This document shows positions 39,501-51,900 of a DNA stretch of 64,000 nt, piece by piece. The stretch lies in contig OY723253.1 of the NCBI GenBank assembly GCA_963210315.1, positions 1,984,001 to 2,048,000 of the forward strand. The letters are read 5' to 3'. The DNA is from Rhynchopus euleeides. Lineage: Eukaryota; Euglenozoa; Diplonemea; Diplonemida; Diplonemidae. Each line of letters opens with the position of its first letter. The stretch's first letter is position 1. Both the position numbers and the translations under genes were made by a program. The notes beneath the pieces were generated by a model, which saw only the letters and a program-made list of their open reading frames with translations, was not told where the DNA came from and did no database searches.

Positions 39501-39896
39501 CTCTGCCCCGGCTCCATCAGCCGCAGTGTCGGGGAGGCTCTGGTGGAAGGGCACAGCCGCCTGCACCTCTTCTCACGGCTCACCAAGAGGGATTTCTTCC
39601 TCCTGCTAAGGGTGCTGCGGAGCCTCTCGGAGATCCCGGAATACCCTTCCTTCGATGGGTTTCTGGAGCAGGTGGGGTGTTTTGGTGGAGGAGGAGGAGG
39701 TGGTGGTGGCGAGCTTGTAGAGGCGTATTCTGCGCTGTTCAGCAAGGCGGAGCAGGCGGTTCTGATGATGCACTTCAGCCGCGAGGAGGTGGCGGAGGTC
39801 CTGTGGACGGTCAACGCCGCATCCGCGCAGGGGTGTGTGACGCAGGCCTGCCGGCAGCACCTCCTGAGGGTGGTGCAACCCCCCCACAGCGGGTGA
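36546..39896 (+). CDS. Large helical protein with probable mitochondrial presequence
   Basis: The product has 1,116 residues. Residues 1-28 (MPALRGAAAALGRVGRNG then AVAARLFSSP) are Arg/Ala-rich without acids and end in RLFSS, a typical mitochondrial targeting pattern. The body is largely helical, with segments like PRQLAYVCATLHRTDAHVFP and PTQLATIIAFVWPR that recall the short helical repeats of FASTK/OPR-type organelle RNA-binding proteins; I cannot count clear repeats. Gly-rich and Gln-rich runs interrupt it at about 400, 950-970 and 1045-1060. A role in mitochondrial RNA metabolism is a guess. The start at 36546 follows a pyrimidine-rich leader. Opposite-strand long frames are shadows. Confidence 0.7.
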   Translation: MPALRGAAAALGRVGRNGAVAARLFSSPPSSDTDPHSPPATPPPDGAGITTGAQLAHEIRRRRSTSEGRSGIPGLLRLLGREVAWHTVTQEEAEDLLSLTSKWDRGLSLRVARLCLSSAAGAMRAAEQRGGCFGSAAPATAAAPDATPRQLAYVCATLHRTDAHVFPCQQLLSEILSLLRHCISSGAPVSPTQLATIIAFVWPRPASASPASPAVDETLFSDLLPCLLRRYISEGAAVPPDVLATACWVLSRPGCGAAPPMLPVLAGLVFSDREGGVVRRLTPFEACCVGHAVKVWGAADPQAASAVAHHRVVALLREQCGSAAFLRRLGGSAGRSPPRIGSILAGEHPFPFDPAARRHTVVRESDLRSLGLLPPLPSPSSPRSPSHHGRAVAPLQAAQPGTASSASGGGGGGTPPHDVGADVAAFDNAIAQLASHAMEVDAIVGGSSRMAVLHRKSPAPVPVALREAGFFDKVEETLAAAAGAAFGPHASASLRTAFSGSKRFRMATPRVERHRSLLLFAPYYAMAEKFVSPPFCESSVALPVAPLTEASKGVAPSKRFFLRPPHMRWGFYKKFPRGSSAEMACPKNRFYHVRKRGERLRVAMEAVASLRHAPFSVRRVYTEMLVEACLPGNSPENSKGLQKSENPIWQPEVLFCGSDLESVACILSRFGCCISPSALRSLFLYPPGADTSASDVYDVAHHVANLIESFTLSCSQQTTLRAPNIASPGDTSPPPEEGTKSPHHTRTHTPPPRGASRPDEEARNAFEALSAFLDNSVLPELRREDATPRRNFSYGDWLRASLAVQLCRASCGDAAAPLEGSHTAAFLRSAVASRDYHTGRRGEYLTSLVCAGQPNHPSVSHTARAWEADIAERGSLYSTDHAYLFYDNYVRLCGGAPWGPSFARAILGLLGGCGAAGSQDAPPPAAADAALDRAKAMRYCLSVLQQAVDAEGGGGGGGGAAQQQQQQLLAMRRVLTEGSPPYGVQLCPGSISRSVGEALVEGHSRLHLFSRLTKRDFFLLLRVLRSLSEIPEYPSFDGFLEQVGCFGGGGGGGGGELVEAYSALFSKAEQAVLMMHFSREEVAEVLWTVNAASAQGCVTQACRQHLLRVVQPPHSG

Positions 39897-41685
<1,789 letters not shown>

Positions 41686-42529
41686 GCACCCCTTCCACCA
41701 ACCCCCTGTGATTGACACCGAGGGCCGAGACGTCAACACACCCCCTGCACCCTGCCCACATGACGGGGCCCAATCAGCGTTTATGGTTTTTCTAATAAGC
41801 ACCGCTGGCGGCCCCTGCCATCCCCATCCTGTGCATTGTTGTTCACCCGCTGTTCTTCCCTTTCCCCCGCCCCCACCCCAGACCGCGGGAAGCCTCACAC
41901 CCCCATAACTCTGTGATGACGGTGTGTATTCTTGCTTTCCCGGCTGGGGATTTCCTCCCCCCACTGTTTCAGAGTGACAGTCCCAAAGGGGACAGCCCGA
42001 CGTGCCTTTGGCAGCTATCGCTGTACACCCCTCCCCCTTCACCCAGCTGGCGCCCTCTGACTCCTTCGCTGAAGCCAACCACGCATGCTGTCGAGACGGA
42101 ATATTTTTTTGCAGCAAAGAATGAAGGTGTCATCAGGTGGGGGTGCTCGCTGGGGGGGGGGAGGGGGGGAGTTCATTTTTTGACCCCCCCCCCCCCCCTG
42201 TTTCCCCCCCCGTATGCTTTTTCTTTTTCTAAAACACAAAATCACCCGTGTGTTGAAACGTATTTTTAAAAACTAGGTGGACCACCCACGGTATGCTTTT
42301 TTGGAGTAAAAAAAATCAAAGCCAACGCAAATAAACCAGGGGCCGCCCCTGCCTCTCTGACGCCTGTCTCGCACAGTGCCAGGAAGCACCAAGGGGGGGC
42401 CCCAAAAACAGCGAAAAAAATGAGAGCGCAGTGGTTTGAAAAAGTTACATAAAGATCAACATGATGTGTGTGAACTTGACCCCCCCCCCCCCCCCCCCTA
42501 TCCCCCCCTACCTCCCTCCCAGGCATGTC
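41686..42529. other. 3' region of tubulin and C/G-tract spacer
   Basis: Holds long C-runs facing G-runs (near 42150-42200 and 42480-42510) and A/T-rich bits, with no convincing gene. The motif TTTTTTGACCCCCC resembles the ends of the TA-flanked elements, so degraded insertions are likely. Confidence 0.4.
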
Positions 42530-42800
42530 GCTAAGCGTCGACCGTCGACCCAGTGATTTTGGGTTTCCCCCCCCATAAAAAAGCGTCGACCCAGCGTCGA
42601 CCCAGTGGACTGGGTTGACGCTTGGTCGAGGCTTGGAGCGTCGACCTAGTGGAACTGGGTTGCCATTCAATCCTGGACCAAGCGTCAACCCATTTATTAC
42701 ACTGGGTCGACGCTAACCTAGCGTTGGCCCGGTTACACTGGGTCGACGCTCACCAAGCGTCGACCAAGCGTCAACCCACTTTCACTGGGTCGACGTCGAA
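42530..42800. repeat. Cluster of ACTGGGTCGACGCT repeats
   Basis: About a dozen copies, in both orientations, of AGCGTCGACC(C)AGT and its complement ACTGGGTCGACGCT, each centred on the palindrome GTCGAC. Spacing is irregular (15-45 bp). This looks like the subterminal motif field of a DNA transposon, where transposase would bind, although clear outer ends were not found. Confidence 0.6.
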
Positions 42801-42819
42801 GAGAGTATGGTTTTGCAGG

Positions 42820-43085
42820 AACAGATGCTCACTACCGTGGCCTCCGGCGGCTGGGGGGCTCCGCCCCCCAGACCCCCCTGTGGCGTATGTCTCGTACTCA
42901 AGTCATTCGATTCCCACCGGGTCAGGGAATCCACCCACTCCAGTAGCCTCAGGAGGACGCAGCCAACTCACACAGAATCTGTACGCCCACAATGAACAGA
43001 CGCTCACTACCGTGGCCTCCGGCGGCTGGGGGGCTCTGCCCCCCAGACCCCCCATCTCGCGTGCCCGTCTAGTAACCAAGTCCTT
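42820..43085 (-). repeat. Paired G/C-hairpin repeat, inverted copy
   Basis: The third copy of the paired unit seen in elements D and M, here on the minus strand. Units lie at about 42820-42893 and 42995-43060 around the complement of GAGTTGGCTGCGTCCTCC. It ends in GTAACCAAGTCCTTGCG, the complement of the leader in element M. Shortly downstream (43262-43285) is a separate GCGCGCGCGAAGCGCGCGCG hairpin. Confidence 0.8.
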
Positions 43086-43597
43086 GCGCTTTGACGGCCG
43101 TGACATATCAGGGGGCAGCGTCGAAATCATGGTCCCGAAAGCCATTTTTTGGTTTCCTCCGGCACCCGACGGCGCGAGCGGGAGAGGAACCACGGAAGGA
43201 ACCCAGCGCCTCACACCGTGCCCACCTAGTGGTCCACCGATGGGAAAATTTGGCAACAACACGAGCGCGCGCGAAGCGCGCGCGAGAAAAATTGACCCCT
43301 AGTGTTTTCCCCCCTGATCCCCCCCCAAAACAGGAGCGTCAACCCACCAAATCTCCAAAATCGAAAAGTTAGCGACAGGCCTGCCTCCCTCCCTCCCTCT
43401 CGATGCGATACAACCCGAAACAAAACAAAAAAAATGGCAGCCGATGCCCCCCTCCCCCCCTCCTCCCTCCCTCCCATCCCCCTCATGACGCACGTTGTCA
43501 TGCGTTGCTGTGTGACATCCTATCACCCTCTTTCCGCCACAACACACACCCCGTCAACATCAATCCCACACCCTCCCCACACCCACAGGGGAGTCAG

Positions 43598-46500
43598 ATG
43601 CAGAGCAGCGGCATCTGCAAACATGGCGCCCTGCGGGGGTATTGCGCTGCCTGCGCATCAGAGGATCGCGCAGCCCTTCTGCCAGGGCCGGTCCCTCCGC
43701 AGGTGTCTGTGGTGTCGGCGCCTGGGGGGCCGTCCCTCCCTGCACAGAGGGTGGGTGTGACGCTCCGCCGCCCGGCTGGCTTCTCCACAGCTGCGCCGTC
43801 GCGCAATGTGTGGGAGGACCCCCCTTATAACACCGCGGCGCTGTCGGGGCCTGCGCAGCAGGCGGTTCGTCGGAGCACCTCGCCTCGACGCAACGCAACC
43901 CACGTCCCGCCACCCCCTTCCTTTGGAGCCACGCAGAGTTTCGGCAGCCCGCACAGGCCGGAGGGGAGTGTCTCCCGCGAGATCATGCTGGCTCGCGAGA
44001 TGATCCGTGTCTCCGGGATTGACCCGTCGGAGATCTCCACCGCAGGGGATGCCTTTAATGCGGCGAACCTTGTCCTGGCGTCTGCGCCTCTCACGGGGGG
44101 CATGAGCCTGCGTGAATTCAACGAGAGGCACAAAAACCTTGAGGAGATGCGCGAAAAAAGCACGAAGGGGTACACCGGGGTTCCCTCATCCCCCGACAGG
44201 AAGAAGCGCGGGGTTCGGCGGAAGAAGAAGAAGAAACAGCAGGAGGGTGATGATGGTGAGGATGGCGGCGAGGATGGCGCCGATGCTGAGGGTGTGGGTG
44301 CGGAGGGGGGTGCAGCCCCCCCCGAGGCGCTGCAATCCGGGGGGCTCCGGATGCCGACGAAATCACCCGCGCCCCGCTTGGAGGATATAGACATGCCGGA
44401 GGCTGCGCCGCGCGACGTTCACAGCCATGAGGTTGACGAGCAGCAGGAGCGCTACCACATCCTGGGGGACGTCCTCTCCGGGGAGAGGATTTTTGTCCCC
44501 GTGAAGAGCTTCGTCACCCCAGGCGCATTGGGGTCCTACAAAGAGGGCATGGGGCCCTTGGAGGAGGCGGGACCCCTGTCGCATGTGAGGGTTCCACCGC
44601 AGAGCACCTATCACGCCCCTCCGCCTATCACGGTGTCCTGCAAGGCTGACGTGGTGCTCACCGCTCACAGCCAGAAGCACCATGCGAAATTTCCCCCGGC
44701 GCTCTCCTTAAAATTCCCTGCGCTCCCCAGGAAATCCCCGGAGGAGATTGCCGCGGCGGAGGCTGCGAAATCTGGAGAGACAGGGGAGGATGTGGTTGAC
44801 GCTGCGGAGCCTGAAGCTGAGGAGAAGCCGAAACCTAAAGGGAAGAAGGGGGGGAAGAAGAAGAAGAAGGGGGCGGAGGCGGAAGGGGATGATGGCGCTG
44901 CGGCGGAGCAGAAGGATGGGGATGCATCTCCGGATGAGGGACAGGCGTCTCCTGCGGAGTCCCCGGATGGGGAGAAGGCTGCAAAACCCGGGGGGAAGAA
45001 GCCCGGAGGGAAGCGGGGGAAGAAGAAGGCCAAACCTCCCCAGGGCGAGGAAAAACCACCGCCTGACCCGGGCCCCCCGAGTGTCTCTGAGGACACGCTC
45101 CGCCTCGCATTCCTGAATCCGAAATGCAGGTGTGGCCTCCCTGCCGATATCCTGTACGACGCGGGGCCCCCACACTGGCTCTGCGCCAACTGCGGCAACC
45201 GTGGCCTCCAGGGGGTGACAACTCTGACCCACATCGATGCCATGTGGGGTTGTGTCAACGCCGACACCTGCCGCTGGGGGCTCTGCGAGTCATGCCATGG
45301 TGTCCCCTTGATGCGCAACGGGCATCCTGTCTGGCGGAGCAAACGCCGCGTCGTCTACGCAACACCCGATGGGTACTGGCGGGTCGCCCCCCTCGGGGAG
45401 GAGGTGGACGGCAGGGTCACGGTGGGGAACGAGCCCGAGGTGCTGACGACATACCTGATCCGGCTCGACCTGCACCCCGACACCCTCTTCCCCGATGCGC
45501 TGGCGTCGGTCTATCCGATGTATGAGATACACCCGAGGATGAAGGCGGTGAAGCTCTATGGCGTCCCCGGGGTGAACCGGCGTGTGGAGGTGACTGAGGG
45601 AGATGATGTGGATGAGCTGATCGCAGAGCACTTCACAGCGTATATCTCCTTCGCGATGAAATTCTCCTACCGTAACCCGAGGAATGCCTGCTACTGCGGG
45701 GGAGTTTGGGGATATAACAACCCGCACATTTCCCTCCACTACCCGCCGCAGCACTGCAGCATGTGCACCAGCGCTATCAAGAGACCCGGGTTCGCCTACT
45801 GTGAGGAGTGCCACCACTTCACATGCAGGGCATGCCTGGACCTGCCAGATTTCAAAGAAATTCTCGAGGTTGAGATCGGCGGAGATGACGGTCTCGGCGG
45901 TGTGTTTCTCCTTCAGGACTCCACGGTTGTCGCCAGCGTTTCACCCCTCTCCTCCGCATTCGACGCGGGGGTGAAGAAGGGCATGGTTGTCACGGAGGTT
46001 AACGACAGGCCTGTCGCGCACGACAGCGACATCATGCAGATCTATGAGGAGGAGAAGGCAAAGCCTTACATCGAGCTGAACGTTGTATTCCGCGACACCG
46101 AGTCTGTCATCATGACGTCTGTCGAAAAGATCGCCGTTGAGAATGGGAATCTCCTCCCGCACATCACGCCTGCGGGGGGGTGGAGGTTGCACGGGCAGGA
46201 TCCCCATGAGCTTTGCAGCATCGCAGAGTTTGAACACATCCCGCAGGAGAACGGGGCGCTTGTCGACATCACCGACCTGGCTGCGGAGGGGTCTCCTGCC
46301 GCAAAGGACAACACCGCGATTGCGATGCCGAACGATTTGTTTGATATCGACGCGCTATTCATGATGCTCGATGAGCCGGATCCGGAACCCCCTGCGTCGC
46401 CCCCCCCGAGGCCCAAGGGGAAGAAGGGGAAGAAGGCTGCACCTCAGGACGAGGCGGGGGGGGTCCCGCCTGCTGAGCCTGCTGCAGCGGAGAAGCCCCC

Positions 46501-47095
46501 GACCCCAGCTGGTGCTGCAGATGCGAAGCCCGACACCAGCCCCTCGGGGGAGAAGGACAAGGCGGAGGAGCCGGGCGCCGCAGATGCCTCCTCCGCTGAT
46601 AAGCCGAAGGAAAAGGAAGAGGAAAAAGAGGCAAAACCCAAGCCGAAGCAGAAGGCAAAGCCGAAGGCAGGGGAGAAGCCGCCACCACCTGCATCCCCAG
46701 ACTCCGACGGGGGGTCCTCGATGGGGGCCATGCTCCCGCCCGCCGGGGGTGGCGGAGAAGGGGGTGGGAAACCGCCTCCGAAGAAGGCAAAACCCGCCGG
46801 AGGGAAAGGGGGTGACGCGCCTGCCGCGGAAGGGGGTGCGGAGAAGGCCCCGAAGAAGAAGCCTGCCGGGGGGGCGGAGGGTGAGGGGCAGGCGGATCCG
46901 GAGGGGGAGAAGGGGGAGAAGAAGAAGAAGCCTGCCCCGCCGAAGGAGGGAGGTGCGGAGGGGGAGTCTGCTGAGGTGAAGAAGAAGCCGAAGCCGCCGC
47001 CTCCCGAGGGGAAACCGGAAGGGGAGGCTGGAGGGGGGGAGGCGAAGCCGAAGAAGAAGCCTGCCCCGCCGAAGGAACCGCCGCCGGAGGCCTGA
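43598..47095 (+). CDS. Zinc-cluster and PDZ-like protein with Lys/Pro-rich tail
   Basis: I start at the Met at 43598, just after the CACACCCACAG pyrimidine/AG signal; the frame opens earlier at 43403 in low-complexity leader. The product has 1,165 residues. Residues 7-19 hold CKHGALRGYCAAC. About 205-225 and 415-490 are Lys/Glu-rich. About 508-570 is a cysteine-rich block (CRCG, CANCGN, WGC, CRWGLCESCHG) and about 697-750 another (CYCGG, CSMC, YCEECHHFTCRAC); both look zinc-binding. About 755-837 resembles a PDZ domain: GLGGVFLLQDSTVVASVSP, SSAFDAGVKKGMVVTEVND, ELNVVFRD. About 925-1165 is Lys/Pro/Ala/Glu repeats with many PKKKPAPPKE motifs. I do not know a family with this order. A scaffold or cytoskeletal role is possible. 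Confidence 0.75.
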   Translation: MQSSGICKHGALRGYCAACASEDRAALLPGPVPPQVSVVSAPGGPSLPAQRVGVTLRRPAGFSTAAPSRNVWEDPPYNTAALSGPAQQAVRRSTSPRRNATHVPPPPSFGATQSFGSPHRPEGSVSREIMLAREMIRVSGIDPSEISTAGDAFNAANLVLASAPLTGGMSLREFNERHKNLEEMREKSTKGYTGVPSSPDRKKRGVRRKKKKKQQEGDDGEDGGEDGADAEGVGAEGGAAPPEALQSGGLRMPTKSPAPRLEDIDMPEAAPRDVHSHEVDEQQERYHILGDVLSGERIFVPVKSFVTPGALGSYKEGMGPLEEAGPLSHVRVPPQSTYHAPPPITVSCKADVVLTAHSQKHHAKFPPALSLKFPALPRKSPEEIAAAEAAKSGETGEDVVDAAEPEAEEKPKPKGKKGGKKKKKGAEAEGDDGAAAEQKDGDASPDEGQASPAESPDGEKAAKPGGKKPGGKRGKKKAKPPQGEEKPPPDPGPPSVSEDTLRLAFLNPKCRCGLPADILYDAGPPHWLCANCGNRGLQGVTTLTHIDAMWGCVNADTCRWGLCESCHGVPLMRNGHPVWRSKRRVVYATPDGYWRVAPLGEEVDGRVTVGNEPEVLTTYLIRLDLHPDTLFPDALASVYPMYEIHPRMKAVKLYGVPGVNRRVEVTEGDDVDELIAEHFTAYISFAMKFSYRNPRNACYCGGVWGYNNPHISLHYPPQHCSMCTSAIKRPGFAYCEECHHFTCRACLDLPDFKEILEVEIGGDDGLGGVFLLQDSTVVASVSPLSSAFDAGVKKGMVVTEVNDRPVAHDSDIMQIYEEEKAKPYIELNVVFRDTESVIMTSVEKIAVENGNLLPHITPAGGWRLHGQDPHELCSIAEFEHIPQENGALVDITDLAAEGSPAAKDNTAIAMPNDLFDIDALFMMLDEPDPEPPASPPPRPKGKKGKKAAPQDEAGGVPPAEPAAAEKPPTPAGAADAKPDTSPSGEKDKAEEPGAADASSADKPKEKEEEKEAKPKPKQKAKPKAGEKPPPPASPDSDGGSSMGAMLPPAGGGGEGGGKPPPKKAKPAGGKGGDAPAAEGGAEKAPKKKPAGGAEGEGQADPEGEKGEKKKKPAPPKEGGAEGESAEVKKKPKPPPPEGKPEGEAGGGEAKPKKKPAPPKEPPPEA

Positions 47096-47984
47096 TGCCG
47101 TCAGCCGCGCAGCACCAGCAGTCTCCGCGATGAGGGGGGTCATATCCCTGCATATCACCGTCCACTCGGAGCGTTGGATGGCGTGGTGGTGTCGTGCCCT
47201 CCCCATGATGCCACACACCCTCGCTGTGCTTCGCCCTCTTCCTCTTCTACAGTGTGTCACTCCACTCTAGCCCCGCCTCTCTTCCATCGGAATCATCTGA
47301 CATCTGACGTCTCCCCTTTCCCCGACTGCCTGTTTGGGGCACATGCCAGACGCATCTCTCGATAAGCCAGGCATGAGGGAGATGCGTGGTGTGCTCCTAT
47401 TTTTATCCTTCGCTGGAAAATCTCAATTTGCCCCCCCCTGCTGGAGGAGGGGCTGTTCATAGACTTAGGTGCCGTTCGGCACGGGGTGGGGTGGGGTCGG
47501 TGAGTCGGGGCAGTGGTTGCCACTAGTTAGTAGAGAACTGAAAACGAATGGGGGGGGGGGGGGTATATTTTTCCTGAAGAAACTATTTTGTATTTTTTTC
47601 CTACCGACAAAGGGGTCCCTCCCGCGGCATTCTGCGGCAAGGCCGCCTTCTACCTCCTTTTTTGCTTTTTTTTGGGATATCCGCGTTGCGTCCCTTCGAT
47701 TCCCTTGCGCAAAAAAAAGGTAACTTTCAATGCAGGCACCCACATTTTGAGGGAAAGCCGGAATTGAAGGTTCTTTTATTATCGGCTAGTCAACCTCCAC
47801 AACCGGGTTGGAGAACCCGCATTTGGTTCGATCAACGTACCTCGGTACAGAACCAAATAGTTTTTCTCCATGGACGGTTTTGGGGGCTAGCCACGTTCTC
47901 GTTACCCCCCAACTACCCCCCCCTTTATTGTGATACCTAAAGCACAGACGACTCCCTCCCTAGGTGCAGATGCGCAGGGCATGG
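47096..47984. other. Intergenic DNA without supported gene
   Basis: Mixed sequence with a G-run near 47550 and a few degraded monomers of the downstream satellite toward 47950. Nothing coding is supported. Confidence 0.5.
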
Positions 47985-48955
47985 ATCCCTTGGTATGGAT
48001 GCCGAGAGCACGGAGGTGACGCCCTCCTTTTGGTGCCTAAGTACACGGCATGGATCACTTCAATGCCCAGAGCACGGAGGTGACGCCCTCCTTTAGTGCT
48101 GTTGCGCAAGGCATGGATCCCATTGTGGGAATAGCCAAAGCACGGAGTGGATGCCCTGCTGGTGCTGCCCCCCCCCCCCCCCATCCCGCAACTGTCAACT
48201 CCGCTTCTTTTCCACCCCCCCCCTCTATTTCACTACCCCTCTCCCCTTCCCCCCCCCTCCCCCCCCGTTCTTCTGCACGCAAGGTATGTTGCACGAGGCT
48301 CCGCCCTCAGACATCGTAATTCCCGAGGCATGGAGGTGACGCCCTCCTGAGGCGCAAGTGCCCGAGCTAATGAGGTGACGCCCTCACATATCATAATTCC
48401 CGAGGCACGGAGGTGACGCCCTCCTACTGCGCAAGTGCCCGAGGCAATGAGGTGACGCCCTCTCACATTATAATTCCCGAGGCACGGAGGTGACGCCCTC
48501 CTAACGCGCAAGTGCCCGAGCTAATGAGGTGACGCCCTCAAACATCATATTTCCTGTGGCACGGAGGTGACGCCCTCCTACTGCGCAAGTGCCCGAGGCA
48601 ATGAGGTGACGCCCTCACATATCATAATTCCCGAGGCACGGAGGTGACGCCCTCCTACTGCGCAAGTGCCCGAGGCAATGAGGTGACGCCCTCTCACATT
48701 ACAATTCCCGAGGCACGGAGGTGACGCCCTCCTAACGCGCAAGTGCCCGAGCTAATGAGGTGACGCCCTCAAACATCATATTTCCTGTGGCACGGAGGTG
48801 ACGCCCTCCTACTGCGCAAGTGCCCGAGGCAACGAGGTGACGCCCTCTCACATGATAATTCCCGAGGCACGGAGGTGACGCCCTCCTAACGCGCAAGTGC
48901 CCGAGCTATTGAGGTGACGCCCTCACATATCATAATTCCCGGGGCACGGAGCCCG
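47985..48955 (+). repeat. Hairpin satellite, 38-39-bp monomer with 231-bp higher-order unit
   Basis: Monomers carry GGAGGTGACGCCCTCC, a hairpin with GTGACG-like loop, or the variant TGAGGTGACGCCCTCA. Both keep pairing, because the outer bases change together. Two monomer types alternate, marked by TAATTCCCGAGGCACGG and GCGCAAGTGCCCGAG. A variant dimer with CATCATATTTCCTGTGG occurs at about 48541 and again 231 bp later (three dimers). Degenerate relatives occur to about 49150 and again at 51780-52100. The regular dense part is 48328-48945. Confidence 0.88.
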
Positions 48956-51900
48956 CTCGGCGTTCGGAGGCGGTACCCTCCTTGGTATGTGAACGCTCGG
49001 CGGCTGGAGGCGTCACCCCCCCTGTGTGAGAACGCTCGGTATTCGTAGGTAGCGCCCTCCTATGGTATGTAGACCCAGCGTCTGGGAGGGCACCCCCCTG
49101 TGTGACCGCTCGGTATTCGGAGACGACACTCTCCTTTGCATGTGGGCGTTCAGTATTCAAAGACGGGATCCCCTTCATGGCAACCCTGGAAGCAGGAAAT
49201 GTCATCGCCTTGTGTCCATATGGTCGGCGGATGTAGACGGCAACCCTTCGGAGATGTGGATGCCCGTCCGGCTCTCGGGGGCTCACCACGCACGAGTGTA
49301 ATGCCCCCCCCCCCCCCCCCCCCCGGTCGGGGACGCACCAAAGGGACGCCGAGGCCGCGCCCGCCTATGTCCCAAGTACGCCTGTGATGGGCACATCATC
49401 AAGTGATATTATCATGGGACGCCGAGTGCACACCATCGTGCGGCTGGACACGATCTGGGGTCTCCGGAGCAAGCGCCATAAATAACGGCTGTGTCCCAAG
49501 TCTTCAGATGAGAAGCTGTCAGCACGTACCACCGTCACAATCGTTGGACACCCAGGAGTACCACCCGCCTGGCGTGTGAGTGCCCGTAAGCCGGCCTGAC
49601 GCGTTCCCTTCTTGGTATGCATGGTAGATCATCGAGAAGATTCCCTCCTTGTACTCGGACGCCCGAGGTAGGGAGATGCCAGTGGTCTGCCTGACAGCGC
49701 AGCCCGGAAGGTATCGTCTTGGCCCCGACGTCGAAAAGGGCCATGGCAGGCAGGCAACGAAAGATGCGTCCGGTTCCCCGTTCACCGGCATCCGAACCCG
49801 CGGTCCGCCTGTCGTTACCGGCTGCGTTTACTCAACACTCGGCACGCCTTACCCCGGCCACATGATTATGTCTGATATGTACACACTGGAGAGCTACGCC
49901 GGTCTTGCTGTCGATAGCAGCTGCTGTGTCACAGAACGACCTCCCCCGCCCCCTGCCGGAGGCGTCTGGTGAACCACACCTCAAGTTCATCGCCCGATAT
50001 GGCGAGCCTACTCCCTGGCTACCATCCCGCTGCGCCCCCCCTACAACTCCACTTCGACTCCCTCACTACCTCTGATGTTCCTAGCGGGCCGCTGATGTCT
50101 CTCCGACACCCACGTATAGAAACCCGAATCGCCACGCCCTCTCAGCCTGTCACATTGATGAATCCCCTTTCGGCTCGGTCAGTAAGCCCGTCTTCACACC
50201 CTGCAAGTGAGATGGGAGCCTTTTGCGAGCTCTCGTCACAAGCGCCTATCAGCTGACCAGTGATAGGGCTGTGCCACGACGTCATGAGCCTGTGGCTCCA
50301 GGCTTTGACGTGGACTACCTCCGTGCTGAGACAGTAGCGATCACGAGCAGGCGCCCAGTGAAGTCTACGCTGCTTGACGAAGATTCACGCCGTGTTCTTC
50401 CCGTGTCTGAATTTCTGTGGCCGCAGGACTGGAAAGTAACCACCATGCCACAGGGTAAATCCGGGCATCGCCGGCGCGCTGTTCCTGACAGCGACTCTCT
50501 GCTCTTACCGACACGTCACCTGCCGCCAAAGGCGTCTGCGACATCAGCTGCATCTCCGATAGGGTGATCGAACGCCGCAAGGGCTAAGGGGTGCCACACA
50601 CCATGGGTGTGCGAAGGACAGATTTAACACAACAGACGCTTCGCAACCCCAAAGACGCTGAGGTGCTGACATGTATGGAGGAACACTCATCCCTGCAGGA
50701 GAACGCCCCCGACTCCCTCTCGATCGCCGCATATCCGCCGTTCTCGCGACGCAGATGCGTGGCCATCCGCGGTGGCCCCGCCCTCTGCACGGCTGTCGCA
50801 CGACTTCTCACGACGCCTTCATCCGCAGGGACTGGCCTCCCTTGTGGCCTTCATCGCCTGCGGCCGGATGCTCAATAGTGACCTCACCCACGCCGCCCCC
50901 AGGGTTCGCACAAAGCGGCTCCGCGAGGTCGCGTGATCTGTCATGGCATCAGCAACCTCTGGGCCCCTCCGACGGGGACCAGAAGCCCCGTGATGGATAC
51001 CCTTCGCGGCCAGGCGGACGAGGACCTCGAACAACCCCAGGCCTGACAGGGAAGTTGCGCGAAAGGTCTCCGCCACGAAAGAGGCGCAGCGTATGGACGT
51101 GCAGAACACCGTGTGCATACCAGGTTGGGGCTGCGGAGATCCAACGCGAGGCGATTCTCTAGGACGGTAGGGCGTTAGAGGCGACAGGGTGGCGGTGCTC
51201 GCCTCGATGCCCAGCAGAACGTGGGGTTCACTCCGATGCACTTCGATGTGCACCCTCACACCTGAAGAAGGAAGAGGCGGAGGCTTCGTGATGCCGCATC
51301 TTAAGCTGCTGGGATGCGCCTTGGAGTACGCCGATGACGGATGACGGTAGACCGCTCAAACGTTCCAGCCGCCGGGTGCGCTCGACACGCACGAAAGACG
51401 AGGCGAGAAAGACAGCGGTCGATGCAGCAGACAGCCGTCACACCCGATGAGGCTCACTCCTCGACGCATGGCGCAGCGTATAGCGCGCTACGGATGCTGA
51501 CGATCTGACGTAGGTCGGCTTGCTGCCCTACGCCAGGGACGGCAGATGTGGCGCTGTAGCACAGCAACGCCCCTCGACACCAGAACTCCGGTGCGGAACC
51601 GCACCCGTCGAGCCGGCCGCGTATCAACAAACGAAGGAACTTCAAATCACGGAGACCCTCAACACCTACCTCGTGTGCAGCCCAGTACCGGAACCTGTAC
51701 ACGGCCAGATCAGCTCCCTAAAGCAACTATCGACGCATCCTTGTGCATGATGACCTCCTTCGGTGAAAGCGTCAGAAATCAAAGAGGTGATGACTCCTTT
51801 GTTCCGATGCCGAGACACGGAGGCGGCTTCCGTCCGGGAACGCGGAGGTGAAGCCATCCTTTTGTGACTGTGCCCGCGACACGGAGGTGACCTCCATTCT

